From Parvularculaceae bacterium (GTDB lineage: Bacteria > Pseudomonadota > Alphaproteobacteria > Caulobacterales > Parvularculaceae): a DNA stretch of 64,000 nucleotides. Below, piece by piece: positions 44,013 to 52,127 of this stretch. The translations under genes were made by a program, and so were the position numbers. The stretch lies in contig JANQMJ010000030.1 in NCBI GenBank assembly GCA_028280115.1, positions 1 to 64,000 of the forward strand. Direction: 5' to 3'. Under the pieces are notes generated by a model that ran no database searches, was not told where the DNA came from, and saw only the letters and a program-made list of their open reading frames with translations. The first letter of the stretch is position 1. Every line of letters starts with the position of its first letter.

Positions 44013-44258
44013 CTACTCGTTGATGGTTTGTAGCGATGTTGCCGCGTATCTGAGAATATACGGAAACTGCTTGGGGCGTTCTGTTGGAAATTCGTCACCG
44101 AAAAACGCAACGTAGCAATCGTACCCAGCAATCTCATCATTATGCCAACAGTAAATGACAATTCCAAATTCCGGGCCGCCCTCCTCAAGACCGTCATATC
44201 GGACTTTTGTGCCGGGCCGTAGGAATGATCCTGGATGTTTTTCGGGATCATCGTTCAT
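44013..44258 (-). CDS. Small hypothetical protein, AT-richer than its surroundings
   Basis: An 81-residue acidic soluble protein with aromatic-rich strands (FGIVIYCWHNDEIAGYDCYVAFFGDEFP) and no membrane segment. ATG 44258 is preceded by GAGG 5 nt upstream, giving a sound start. The gene and the gap behind it are clearly lower in GC than the neighbouring salvage genes, and codon choice (TAT, GAT, ATT, AAT) differs, which points to recent arrival or weak selection. It is placed 8 nt downstream of the aldehyde dehydrogenase stop, within the operon. No family recognised; the beta-rich small fold is reminiscent of immunity or adaptor proteins but that is speculation. Confidence 0.65.
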   Translation of the reverse strand: MNDDPEKHPGSFLRPGTKVRYDGLEEGGPEFGIVIYCWHNDEIAGYDCYVAFFGDEFPTERPKQFPYILRYAATSLQTINE

Positions 44259-44266
44259 TGGGCGCC

Positions 44267-46645
44267 TCAATCCCCATAAGGCAGCCAGATATTTTTGACT
44301 TCGCAGGCATGGCGCAGGATCTCCCGCCCCTCGCCGGTGCGCGGCGATTTCCAGTCGCGGGCGCGGCCGTTGTTGGTCCAGACGCGTTTCAAGTTTTCAG
44401 CCGAGACCTCTTCGACGAATTTCGATTCTTCGGCGGGCCCGTGATGCCAGATCGCCTCGACCTGATTATGTTCGGCGAGCGTCTTGGTCAGGGGCGCGCG
44501 CTCGCCGGTGACGATGTTGACGACGCCGGCGGGCACGTCGGAGGTTTCGAGCACTTGATAAAAATCCGTCGCAAGCAGTGGGTAACGCTCCGACGGGACG
44601 ACGACGCAGCGATTGCCCATGGCGATGGCGGGCGCCCAAAGGGATGCAAAGGAAAGGAGCGGCGCCGCATCGGGGCAGACGATCCCGATGACGCCGATGG
44701 GTTCGTTGACGGCCAGCACCACATTGCGCTGGGGCGGCGAATGGGCAAGGCCGTCATACTTGTCCGCCCAGGCGCCGTAGGAAAATAGTCGGACGACGGT
44801 CGCATCGACTTCTGCGCGGGCTTTGGCCTTGGTTGCGCCGGTCAATTGCGTCAGTCGTTTGGCGAATTCGCCGGCGCGCCGCGAAAAGTTTTCGGCGATG
44901 AAATATAAAATTTGCGCCCGCGCATGACCGGTCGTCGTCGCCCAGTTTTCCGCCTTGAACGCGGCTTCGACGGCGTCGCGAATGTCCTTGCGGTTGCCGA
45001 GGCCGACGCGGCCGGCATATTTGCCGTCATGGGATGCGATGGGCAGGGTGCGTCCCCAGTCGGGCCGTTTCTGTTTGCCGCCGATGAATTGTTTAGGCGT
45101 CTGATCGATCTCGGCGACGCTGGAAATCTCCGAGATTTCCGGCGTCGGCGCCGGGGTCTCGACCGCGCCCCATTCCTTGCGCAGTTTTATGTATTCATGG
45201 ATTCCTTCGCGACCGCCTTCGCGCCCGAAGCCGGATTCGCGATAACCGCCGAAGCCGCAAGCGGCGTCGAAACCATTGGTGGTGTTGATCCAGACCACGC
45301 CGGCTTTGACCTGGCTTGCGGCTTCCAGCGCGCGGTTGATGTTTTCGGACCAGATCGTCGCGGCAAGGCCGTAGCGGGTGTTGTTGGCCAGCGCGATCGC
45401 TTCTTTCAGTGTCCGGAACGTCATCGAGACCAACACGGGCCCGAAAATTTCCTCGCGCATGGCGGTGTTGCTGGGCGAGACATCGGAAATCAGCGTCGGC
45501 GGATAAAAGCAGCCCTTTGAAGGCAGCGGAATGTCCGGACGCCAGACCTTGCCGCCTTCGCGTTCGCCCTGCTTCACCAGGGCTTCGACGCGCTCCATCT
45601 GCACCGGATCGACGATGGCGCCCATGTCCACCGCCTTGTCGAGGGGATCGCCGATGCGGAAGGACTGAAGGCGCCGTTTGATTTTTTGCGTGACCCGTTC
45701 GGCGACGCTTTCCTCGACCAGGAGACGCGAGCCGGCGCAGCACACCTGACCTTGATTGAACCAGATGGCGTCGATCAGCCCTTCCACGGCGCTGTCGAGA
45801 TCGGCGTCCTCGAACACGATAAAGGGCGACTTGCCGCCGAGTTCGAGGGATAGCTTTTTACCGGCGCCGGCGGTCTGCCGCCGGATAATGCGGCCGACTT
45901 CCGTCGAACCGGTAAATGCGATTTTGACGATCTCGGGATGCTTGACAATCAATTCGCCGGTCTCGCCTGCGCCCGTAACGATATTGACAACGCCCGGCGG
46001 TAGCCCCGCTTCACGGCACAGCTCGGCAAAATAAAGCGCGGTCAGGCTGGTAAATTCGGCCGGTTTTAAAACCGCCGTATTGCCCATCGCGATCGCCGGG
46101 GCGATTTTCCAGGCGAGCATCAACAGGGGAAAGTTCCAGGGAATGATCTGGCCGACGACGCCTAAAGGCTCATGGTCGGGAAACTCCGTTTCCATAAGCT
46201 GCGCCCAACCGGCGTGATGATAGAAATGGCGCGCGACCAGCGGGATGTCGATGTCGCGGGTTTCGCGAATGGGCTTGCCGTTGTCGAGGCTTTCCAGGAC
46301 GGCGAGAAAGCGGCTGTTCTTTTGAACCAGCCGCGCCAGCGCATAAAGATAGCGCGCCCGTTCATGACCGCTCAGTTTCGACCATGATGGGAACGCCGCT
46401 TTGGCCGCGGCCACGGCCGCATCGACGTCTTGCTTTCCGCCGGCGGGATATTCGGCAAGCTTCTCGCCCGTCGCCGGGTTGAAGCTTTCGATCGGTTCGG
46501 CGCCGTCCTTTCCCGAAACGAATTCGCCGCCGATGAAATGTTTGAACCCGTCCGCCTTGCCGCGCAGCCAGTCCAGAACGTAACTGGACTCTTCCAGCGC
46601 GGGCCCGTATTCCATGGTTTTGAAGATTTCGGCGGTGGTTGACAT
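44267..46645 (-). CDS. ALDH16-type aldehyde dehydrogenase with second, incomplete ALDH domain
   Basis: A 792-residue protein. Residues about 35-490 are a complete aldehyde dehydrogenase: WNFPLLMLAWKIAPAIAMGN, the FTGSTEVGRII cofactor loop, catalytic Glu in LELGGKSPF and nucleophile Cys in NQGQVCCAGSRLLV. Residues about 520-760 repeat the NAD-binding part (AVNEPIGVIGIVCPDAAPLL, VPAGVVNIVTGE) but have no nucleophile Cys. This is the ALDH16 layout, where the second domain is structural. It starts 3 nt after the deoC stop in a deoxynucleoside operon; DeoC releases acetaldehyde, so acetaldehyde (or a similar small aldehyde) is the likely substrate, oxidised to acetate with NAD. That role is an inference from position. 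Confidence 0.88.
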   Translation of the reverse strand: MSTTAEIFKTMEYGPALEESSYVLDWLRGKADGFKHFIGGEFVSGKDGAEPIESFNPATGEKLAEYPAGGKQDVDAAVAAAKAAFPSWSKLSGHERARYLYALARLVQKNSRFLAVLESLDNGKPIRETRDIDIPLVARHFYHHAGWAQLMETEFPDHEPLGVVGQIIPWNFPLLMLAWKIAPAIAMGNTAVLKPAEFTSLTALYFAELCREAGLPPGVVNIVTGAGETGELIVKHPEIVKIAFTGSTEVGRIIRRQTAGAGKKLSLELGGKSPFIVFEDADLDSAVEGLIDAIWFNQGQVCCAGSRLLVEESVAERVTQKIKRRLQSFRIGDPLDKAVDMGAIVDPVQMERVEALVKQGEREGGKVWRPDIPLPSKGCFYPPTLISDVSPSNTAMREEIFGPVLVSMTFRTLKEAIALANNTRYGLAATIWSENINRALEAASQVKAGVVWINTTNGFDAACGFGGYRESGFGREGGREGIHEYIKLRKEWGAVETPAPTPEISEISSVAEIDQTPKQFIGGKQKRPDWGRTLPIASHDGKYAGRVGLGNRKDIRDAVEAAFKAENWATTTGHARAQILYFIAENFSRRAGEFAKRLTQLTGATKAKARAEVDATVVRLFSYGAWADKYDGLAHSPPQRNVVLAVNEPIGVIGIVCPDAAPLLSFASLWAPAIAMGNRCVVVPSERYPLLATDFYQVLETSDVPAGVVNIVTGERAPLTKTLAEHNQVEAIWHHGPAEESKFVEEVSAENLKRVWTNNGRARDWKSPRTGEGREILRHACEVKNIWLPYGD

Positions 46646-46648
46646 GGC

Positions 46649-47656
46649 TTATCCCATGGGGTGGCGGTTGGCGGCGGAATAGCGTCCCGTCGCAAAATGC
46701 TCCAGCTGGCGTTCAATATCGCCGAGAAGCCGCGAGGCGCCGAAGCGAAAGAGTTTCGGCGTCAGCCAATCATCGCCCAGTTCTTCTTTCAGCAAAATAA
46801 GATATTGCAGGGCGGTTTTGGCGTTGCTGATGCCGCCGGCGGGCTTGAAACCGACCTTATGACCGGCGCGCTCGTGATAATCGCGGATGGCGCGCATCAT
46901 GACGAGGCTGACGGGCAGGGTGGCGTTGACCGACTCCATGCCGGTGGAGGTTTTGACAAAATCCGCGCCCGCCATCATGGAGACCATGGACGCCTTGGCG
47001 ACCTTGCCGATGGAGCCGAGTTCGCCGGTCGCGATGATGACTTTGAGATGCGCCGGCCCGCAGGCTTGCCGGAACGCTTTGACCTCGTCGTAAAGCGCGC
47101 GCCAGTCGGCGGTAAGGACATGGCGGCGGCTGACCACGATATCGATTTCGCCGGCGCCGTCGGCGATGGAAAGTTCGATTTCCTTAAGTTTGGTTTCGAA
47201 GGGCGACTGGCCGGCGGGAAAACCTGTGGAGACGGCGGCGACCGGGACGGCTGATCCTTCAAGCGCGTCCCCGGCGGTTTTGATAAAGGCGTGATAGACG
47301 CACACCGCGCCGACGGTGAGATTCAACTTGTCCGCGCCCAGCGCTTCGAGCAGATCGGGCCGCACCGGCTGCAACGCTTTTGCGCAGAGGCGGCGCACGC
47401 GCCCTTCGGTGTCGTCGCCCGCCAGCGTCGTCAGGTCCATGCAGGAAACCGCTTTGAGCAGCCATGCGGCCTGCCATTGTTTTTTGACCGTGCGGCGGCC
47501 GGCAAGCGTCGTCACCCGCCGCTCTGCGGCGGAGCGGTTGACGCGGATCTCATCGATCCAGTCGAGCGCCAGCGCCATGCCGGGATTGCGCGCTTCTTCG
47601 TCGCTTGTCGCCGCGCTTCGGCGCTTATCCAGATCCATCACATTCGATTGGGTCAT
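46649..47656 (-). CDS. deoC: Deoxyribose-phosphate aldolase
   Basis: A 335-residue class I aldolase that splits 2-deoxyribose 5-phosphate into glyceraldehyde 3-phosphate and acetaldehyde. The Schiff-base lysine is in GADFVKTSTG, the second lysine in HKVGFKPAGGIS, and the acidic residue in GEIDIVVSRRHV. KVIIATGELG is also typical. It is longer than E. coli DeoC through an N-terminal extension of about 70 residues, like the eukaryote-type and some alphaproteobacterial forms. It sits 21 nt behind deoB and directly ahead of the aldehyde dehydrogenase. Confidence 0.94.
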   Translation of the reverse strand: MTQSNVMDLDKRRSAATSDEEARNPGMALALDWIDEIRVNRSAAERRVTTLAGRRTVKKQWQAAWLLKAVSCMDLTTLAGDDTEGRVRRLCAKALQPVRPDLLEALGADKLNLTVGAVCVYHAFIKTAGDALEGSAVPVAAVSTGFPAGQSPFETKLKEIELSIADGAGEIDIVVSRRHVLTADWRALYDEVKAFRQACGPAHLKVIIATGELGSIGKVAKASMVSMMAGADFVKTSTGMESVNATLPVSLVMMRAIRDYHERAGHKVGFKPAGGISNAKTALQYLILLKEELGDDWLTPKLFRFGASRLLGDIERQLEHFATGRYSAANRHPMG

Positions 47657-47677
47657 GTCAGAACCCTTTTCCCATCC

Positions 47678-48898
47678 TTACCCTAAGAAAGACTCACCGC
47701 TCGGCAACGGTCCGACGCCAAGATACGCGGCGAGCGACTGGCCGATATCGGCGAAGGTTTCCCTACGCCCGATAGAGCCGGGACGCACCTTATCGCCGAA
47801 AGCCAGCACGGGAACAAATTCCCGTGTGTGATCCGTGCCCGGCCAAGTGGGATCGCAGCCGTGATCCGCGCTTAATACGACAATATCATCCGGCCGCAGC
47901 TTGGCTTCAAGTTCGGGCAGGCGCCTGTCGAAGGCTTCCAGCGCGGCCGCATAGCCGGCGACGTTGCGTCTGTGGCCGTAGAGCGTGTCGAAGTCGACGA
48001 AATTGGCGAAGATGATCGCATCGTCCGGCGATGTTTCGACTTCCTTCAGGAGCGCGTCGAAAATCTCTTCATTGCCGTGGGCCTTGACCAATTTCGTCAC
48101 CCCCTTGCCGGCGAAGATGTCGCTGATCTTGCCGATGGCGATCACCGGCCGGCCCGCATCCTTGCAAATGTCGAGCAGGGTAGGCCGGTGCGGCGGCGTC
48201 GCATAGTCGCGGCGATTGCCCGTGCGTTCAAATGCGCCGCGGCGCTCGCCGACAAACGGCCGCGCGATCACGCGGCCGACATTATAGTCGTCGACGAGTG
48301 TTCGCGCGATCAAGCAAACGTCATAAAGCCGGTCGAGACCGAAATGGGTTTCGTGGGCGGCGATCTGAAAAACCGAATCGGCGGACGTATAAACGATCGG
48401 CTTGCCGGTTCGAATATGCTCCTCGCCCAACTCTTCGATGATCACGGTGCCCGATGCGTGGCAGTTTCCTAAAACACCGGGCAGATCGGCTTCTTTCACA
48501 AGCGCGCCGATCAATTCGTCCGGAAAACTCGGCGGGCCTTTGGGAAACATGCCCCAGTCGAATTCCACCGGCAGACCCATCATTTCCCAATGGCCGCTGG
48601 GCGTATCCTTGCCGAAACTTTTTTCCGCCGCAAAACCGAACGCGCCGGCATAATCGTCCGGCTCTTGGAGGGGCAGTGTCATGCCTGTCGCATCGCGCGC
48701 CGCCCGGCCAAGGCCCAGGCGCATCAGGTTGGGTATTTGCAACGGGCCCGCGCGCAAGCTCGGCGCGTCCGCGCGGCCTTCGGCGCAGGCAAGTGCAATA
48801 TGGCCGAACGTATCGGCGCCGGCGTCGCCGAATTTTGCGGCGTCGTCCGCGGCGCCGACGCCTAAGGAATCAAGAACGCCTATGATTGCGCGTGTCAC
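47678..48898 (-). CDS. deoB: Phosphopentomutase
   Basis: A 406-residue Mn-dependent alkaline-phosphatase-superfamily enzyme that converts (deoxy)ribose 1-phosphate to the 5-phosphate. Visible: N-terminal metal site [42 protein letters not shown] [41 protein letters not shown] and the metal-ligand [19 protein letters not shown]. Links the nucleoside phosphorylases of this operon to DeoC. The upstream gap to cdd (165 nt) holds nothing I can identify. Confidence 0.95.
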   Translation of the reverse strand: MTRAIIGVLDSLGVGAADDAAKFGDAGADTFGHIALACAEGRADAPSLRAGPLQIPNLMRLGLGRAARDATGMTLPLQEPDDYAGAFGFAAEKSFGKDTPSGHWEMMGLPVEFDWGMFPKGPPSFPDELIGALVKEADLPGVLGNCHASGTVIIEELGEEHIRTGKPIVYTSADSVFQIAAHETHFGLDRLYDVCLIARTLVDDYNVGRVIARPFVGERRGAFERTGNRRDYATPPHRPTLLDICKDAGRPVIAIGKISDIFAGKGVTKLVKAHGNEEIFDALLKEVETSPDDAIIFANFVDFDTLYGHRRNVAGYAAALEAFDRRLPELEAKLRPDDIVVLSADHGCDPTWPGTDHTREFVPVLAFGDKVRPGSIGRRETFADIGQSLAAYLGVGPLPSGESFLG

Positions 48899-49063
48899 CT
48901 AACGTGCCTTAATAAACGCAGAGGGATCGAAAACCGCCCTTCCTTTGAGACGCAAGCTCCTCAGGACGACGGCGTTTCCAGATCTGGCTTAACCCAGAAA
49001 TATCTAGCAAATCGGGTCCGGGGAATAAACTATGGATAACGTCGGCTCACGGCCGCGGAAACG

Positions 49064-49471
49064 TTAACGGCGCGGCTTCAGCCGGAAGGCCAGGGGCAGC
49101 ATTTCTTGCGCCCTATGGCGGCTGACCGCGCCGGTTTCGTCTTTTAGCAGGATGACCGTGTCCTCATCGGCGAATTCCGAAATCGCCTGGCGGCAGCCGC
49201 CGCAGGGCGTGCACGCCTCTATTTTGTCGCCGCCGCCGACAATTGCCATCTTTTTGATCGTCTTGCCGCCCTTGGAAACCATGGCGCCGATGGCCGAGGC
49301 TTCCGCGCAGGCGCCGATCGGATAGGCGGCGTTTTCCACATTGCAGCCGATATGAACATCGCCCGTGTCGTCGAGGATCGCCGCGCCGACGCGATAATTC
49401 GAATACGGCGCGTAGGCGTTCTCGCGTACGGCCAGGGCGCGTTCGAACAGTTCTTCGTCAGTAACGGTCAT
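49064..49471 (-). CDS. cdd: Cytidine deaminase
   Basis: A 135-residue homotetramer-type zinc deaminase for cytidine and deoxycytidine. Zinc ligands follow the tetrameric pattern: CAEASAIGAMV (Cys and catalytic Glu) and TPCGGCRQAI (two Cys); YAPYSNYRVGAAI and CNVENAAYPIGA are the substrate motifs. Length is normal. It starts 2 nt after the deoA stop, so both are translated from one message and provide uridine forms for DeoA. Confidence 0.94.
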   Translation of the reverse strand: MTVTDEELFERALAVRENAYAPYSNYRVGAAILDDTGDVHIGCNVENAAYPIGACAEASAIGAMVSKGGKTIKKMAIVGGGDKIEACTPCGGCRQAISEFADEDTVILLKDETGAVSRHRAQEMLPLAFRLKPRR

Positions 49472-49473
49472 GA

Positions 49474-50790
49474 TCAGGCGAGGGTTTCATAGATCAAAGG
49501 CCGATCCTTGGGCGGGCTTTGCGCGATTGTGCAGGCTTTTTGATATTCCGCAATAGCGCGCGCAAGATCGTCTTCGGACGACGCATGCGCCATGGCGAGG
49601 GGGCGGTCCGCGCCGACATGCTCCCCGATGGGCGCAATATCCGTAAAGCCGACGGCGGGGTCGATCGCATCTTCCGCGCGCGCCCGGCCGCCGCCGAGAC
49701 CGACAACCGCCATGCCGACGCGTCGCGCATCGATCTTGGAAAGATATCCGCCCTCGGACGGATAGACCGGCGTCGTCAGTGCCGCTTTGGGAAAATAAGT
49801 TTCACTGCGATCCATAAAATCCGCCGGCCCGCCGAGCGCGGCGATCATGTGTGCAAAAATTTCCGCCGCTTTACCGGAGACAATTGCGTTTTCGATGCGT
49901 TCGCCGGCGGCGCGGGAATCGGTTTCAAGCCCGGTCAGCGCCAGCATGTCGATGCACAAGGCTTTTGTCACCGCATCGAGGCGCGGTTCGCGGTCGGCGC
50001 CGGTGAGATAACCGACGGTTTCAGCAACTTCGACGGCGTTGCCTGCGGTTCGCCCCAGCGGTTCGTTCATGTCGGTGATCAGCGCGCGGGTCTTAAGCCC
50101 CGTGCGCGCGCCGGTCGCGACAATAGACTCGGCGAGCGCCCGCGCCGCATCGCGCGAGGGCATGAACGCGCCGGAGCCAAGTTTGATGTCCATGATCAGG
50201 GCCTGATTGCCGCCGGCGATTTTCTTGGAAAGGATCGAGGCGGTGATCAGCGGGATCGATTCCACCGTAGCGGTGACGTCGCGAATGGCGTAAAGCCGCC
50301 GGTCGGCGGGCGCGAGCGCGTCCGTCTGGCCGATGATGGCGCAGCCGACCGATTTGACGACGCGCTTGAACGCATCGACGCCGGGCTGTGCGTCATAGCC
50401 GGGAATGCTTTCCAGCTTGTCCAGCGTGCCGCCGCTGTGGCCGAGGCCCCGGCCGGAGATCATCGGCACGAAACATCCGCAGGCCGCCATGATCGGCGCC
50501 AGCATCAGGCTGACCTTGTCGCCGACGCCGCCGGTCGAATGCTTGTCGGCGACGGGTCCGGAAAGGTTTTCCGCACGCCAATCGATAATGTCGCCCGATC
50601 GCGCCATGGCCCGCGTCATCGCGGCGGTTTCATCCTCGGTCATGGAGCGGAAATAGATCGCCATGGCCATGGCTGCGGCCTGGGCCGGCGGCATTTCCGC
50701 CGCAAGCCCGGCGACAAAAGTATCGATCTCGGCGTCCGACAATTCGCCGCCGTTGCGCTTTTTGCGGATGATGTCGTCTATGCGCATCAA
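49474..50790 (-). CDS. deoA: Thymidine/pyrimidine-nucleoside phosphorylase
   Basis: A 438-residue dimeric phosphorylase. KHSTGGVGDKVSLMLAPI, SGRGLGHSGGTLDKLESIPG, the substrate helix LYAIRDVTATVESIPLI with the catalytic Arg/Ser/Lys region, and KLGSGAFMPSRDAARAL mark the TP/PyNP family. The C-terminal domain GGYLSKIDARRVGMAVVGLGGGR is complete. It releases deoxyribose 1-phosphate from thymidine and deoxyuridine. It lies 3 nt behind the threonine synthase gene and 2 nt before cdd. Confidence 0.94.
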   Translation of the reverse strand: MMRIDDIIRKKRNGGELSDAEIDTFVAGLAAEMPPAQAAAMAMAIYFRSMTEDETAAMTRAMARSGDIIDWRAENLSGPVADKHSTGGVGDKVSLMLAPIMAACGCFVPMISGRGLGHSGGTLDKLESIPGYDAQPGVDAFKRVVKSVGCAIIGQTDALAPADRRLYAIRDVTATVESIPLITASILSKKIAGGNQALIMDIKLGSGAFMPSRDAARALAESIVATGARTGLKTRALITDMNEPLGRTAGNAVEVAETVGYLTGADREPRLDAVTKALCIDMLALTGLETDSRAAGERIENAIVSGKAAEIFAHMIAALGGPADFMDRSETYFPKAALTTPVYPSEGGYLSKIDARRVGMAVVGLGGGRARAEDAIDPAVGFTDIAPIGEHVGADRPLAMAHASSEDDLARAIAEYQKACTIAQSPPKDRPLIYETLA

Positions 50791-50793
50791 GAA

Positions 50794-51966
50794 CTATGCA
50801 TCGTCCTTAAGGCCCGACCCGGAATTAAAACAGACAACGGTGTCGGCTTCGGAAATCATCGACCGTTCTACGGCGACTTTAAAGGCGGCGTATGTCGCCG
50901 CGCCTTCAAGGCAGCACAACAGGCCGGTCTCGCGGGCAAGCTCGGTTTTCGCGGCGCTGAGTTCTTCATCGCTGACCGCGATGGCGAAGCCGTCGCTTTC
51001 GCGCACGCCGCGCAGGATCAGCCGGTCGCCGAACGCGGCGGGCACGCGCAGGCCAAGCGCGCGGGTCGTTGCATCCGGCCAGGGACCGGCTTTTATGTCG
51101 CCATCCTCCCAGGCTTTGACGATGGGCGCGCAGCCCGCCGCCTGCACGGCGATCATGCGCGGCAGGGGCCCGTCGATCCAGCCAAGCTCTTTGAGTTCGT
51201 GATAGGCTTTCCAGATGGCGATCAGGCCGGTGCCGCCGCCGGTGGGGTAGAAAATGACCGAGGGCGGTTTCCAATCGAGCTGGACGGCGAGTTCGAAGGC
51301 GATGGTTTTCTTGCCTTCGATACGATAGGGCTCTTTCAACGTGGAAAAGTCGAACCAGCCATGTTCGCCGGCGCGTTCGCGGATGTATTTCCCGCAATCC
51401 TGGATCAAGCCGTCGATGGTGATCAGTTCCGCGCCATATTGTCTGATTTCATTGAGGATCGTTTCGTGGGTGTCGTTGGGACAGACCACGACGGACGTAA
51501 GGCCAGCACGCGCGGCATAGGCGGAAAGCGCCGCCCCGGCATTGCCCGCGCTGGGAACCGCGCAATGGGTCACGCCAAGCTCTCTCGCCTTGGACACCGC
51601 CGCCGCCATGCCGCGCGCCTTGAACGAATGGGTCGGCAGGCGTCCCTCGTCCTTGACGTAAAGCTTGCCGAAACGGCCGGGAATCTTTTCAAGAACAGTC
51701 GAGATCTCGATTAACGGCGTTTGCGTTTCCCCCAGCGAGACGACGTTGGCGGGGTCCTGGACCGGCAGGAGCTCATGGTAATTCCAGAAGCCGGACGGTC
51801 GCCGGGCGCTCCACCGGTCGCGATCGACTTCTTCCGAAAGGGCTTTGAGATCATAGCGCGCCAGGAACGGAAATCCGTCCTCGGAAAAGGTCTGCAGCCG
51901 ATCACTCGGCGCCGTCGCGCCGCTTTCGGAACATTCAAGATGGGTTAGATAGGAAAATCTCGACAT
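50794..51966 (-). CDS. thrC: Threonine synthase-like PLP enzyme
   Basis: A 390-residue fold type II PLP enzyme close to threonine synthases (O-phosphohomoserine to threonine). PLP lysine lies in LPTHSFKARGMAAAV, the phosphate cup in YPTGGGTGLIAIWKA, SAGNAGAALSAYAARAG is the Asn motif contacting PLP, and the N-terminus LTHLECSESG resembles the zinc-ribbon remnant of this group. The C-terminal CFNSGSGLKD is typical. It is the first gene of the leftward run and ends 3 nt before deoA, an odd partner for nucleoside salvage. A related beta-replacing enzyme is possible, but all motifs fit threonine synthase. Confidence 0.85.
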   Translation of the reverse strand: MSRFSYLTHLECSESGATAPSDRLQTFSEDGFPFLARYDLKALSEEVDRDRWSARRPSGFWNYHELLPVQDPANVVSLGETQTPLIEISTVLEKIPGRFGKLYVKDEGRLPTHSFKARGMAAAVSKARELGVTHCAVPSAGNAGAALSAYAARAGLTSVVVCPNDTHETILNEIRQYGAELITIDGLIQDCGKYIRERAGEHGWFDFSTLKEPYRIEGKKTIAFELAVQLDWKPPSVIFYPTGGGTGLIAIWKAYHELKELGWIDGPLPRMIAVQAAGCAPIVKAWEDGDIKAGPWPDATTRALGLRVPAAFGDRLILRGVRESDGFAIAVSDEELSAAKTELARETGLLCCLEGAATYAAFKVAVERSMISEADTVVCFNSGSGLKDDA

Positions 51967-52046
51967 CGCTGAAACACGCTGCGCCTTTCACGCCTGACCG
52001 TCAATGATTGCTGGATAGCGCCGCGCGCCTATAGCATCAATGCACA

Positions 52047-52075
52047 TTCAATTGAAAAGCAAAGTATCATACAAT
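52047..52075 (+). promoter_or_regulatory. Possible promoter for the indolepyruvate oxidoreductase operon
   Basis: A weak -35 TTCAAT (52047-52052) and TACAAT (52070-52075) are 17 nt apart. The -35 lies in a perfect 10-bp palindrome TTCAATTGAA, which may be a regulator site. If correct, the ATG at 52074 is not in the message, and the GTG at 52128 is the start. Confidence 0.35.
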
Positions 52076-52127
52076 GCCATATTCAGGCGGCGCGTCGGCG
52101 CGGCCTCGGCAGACAGGGAGCGACATC

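Noticed and set aside
49519..51714. 731-codon open frame on the + strand opposite deoA and the threonine synthase gene
   Set aside because: Low-complexity Arg/Gly/Asp-rich translation with no recognisable motif; it is the mirror of two well-supported genes and arises from high GC at third codon positions.
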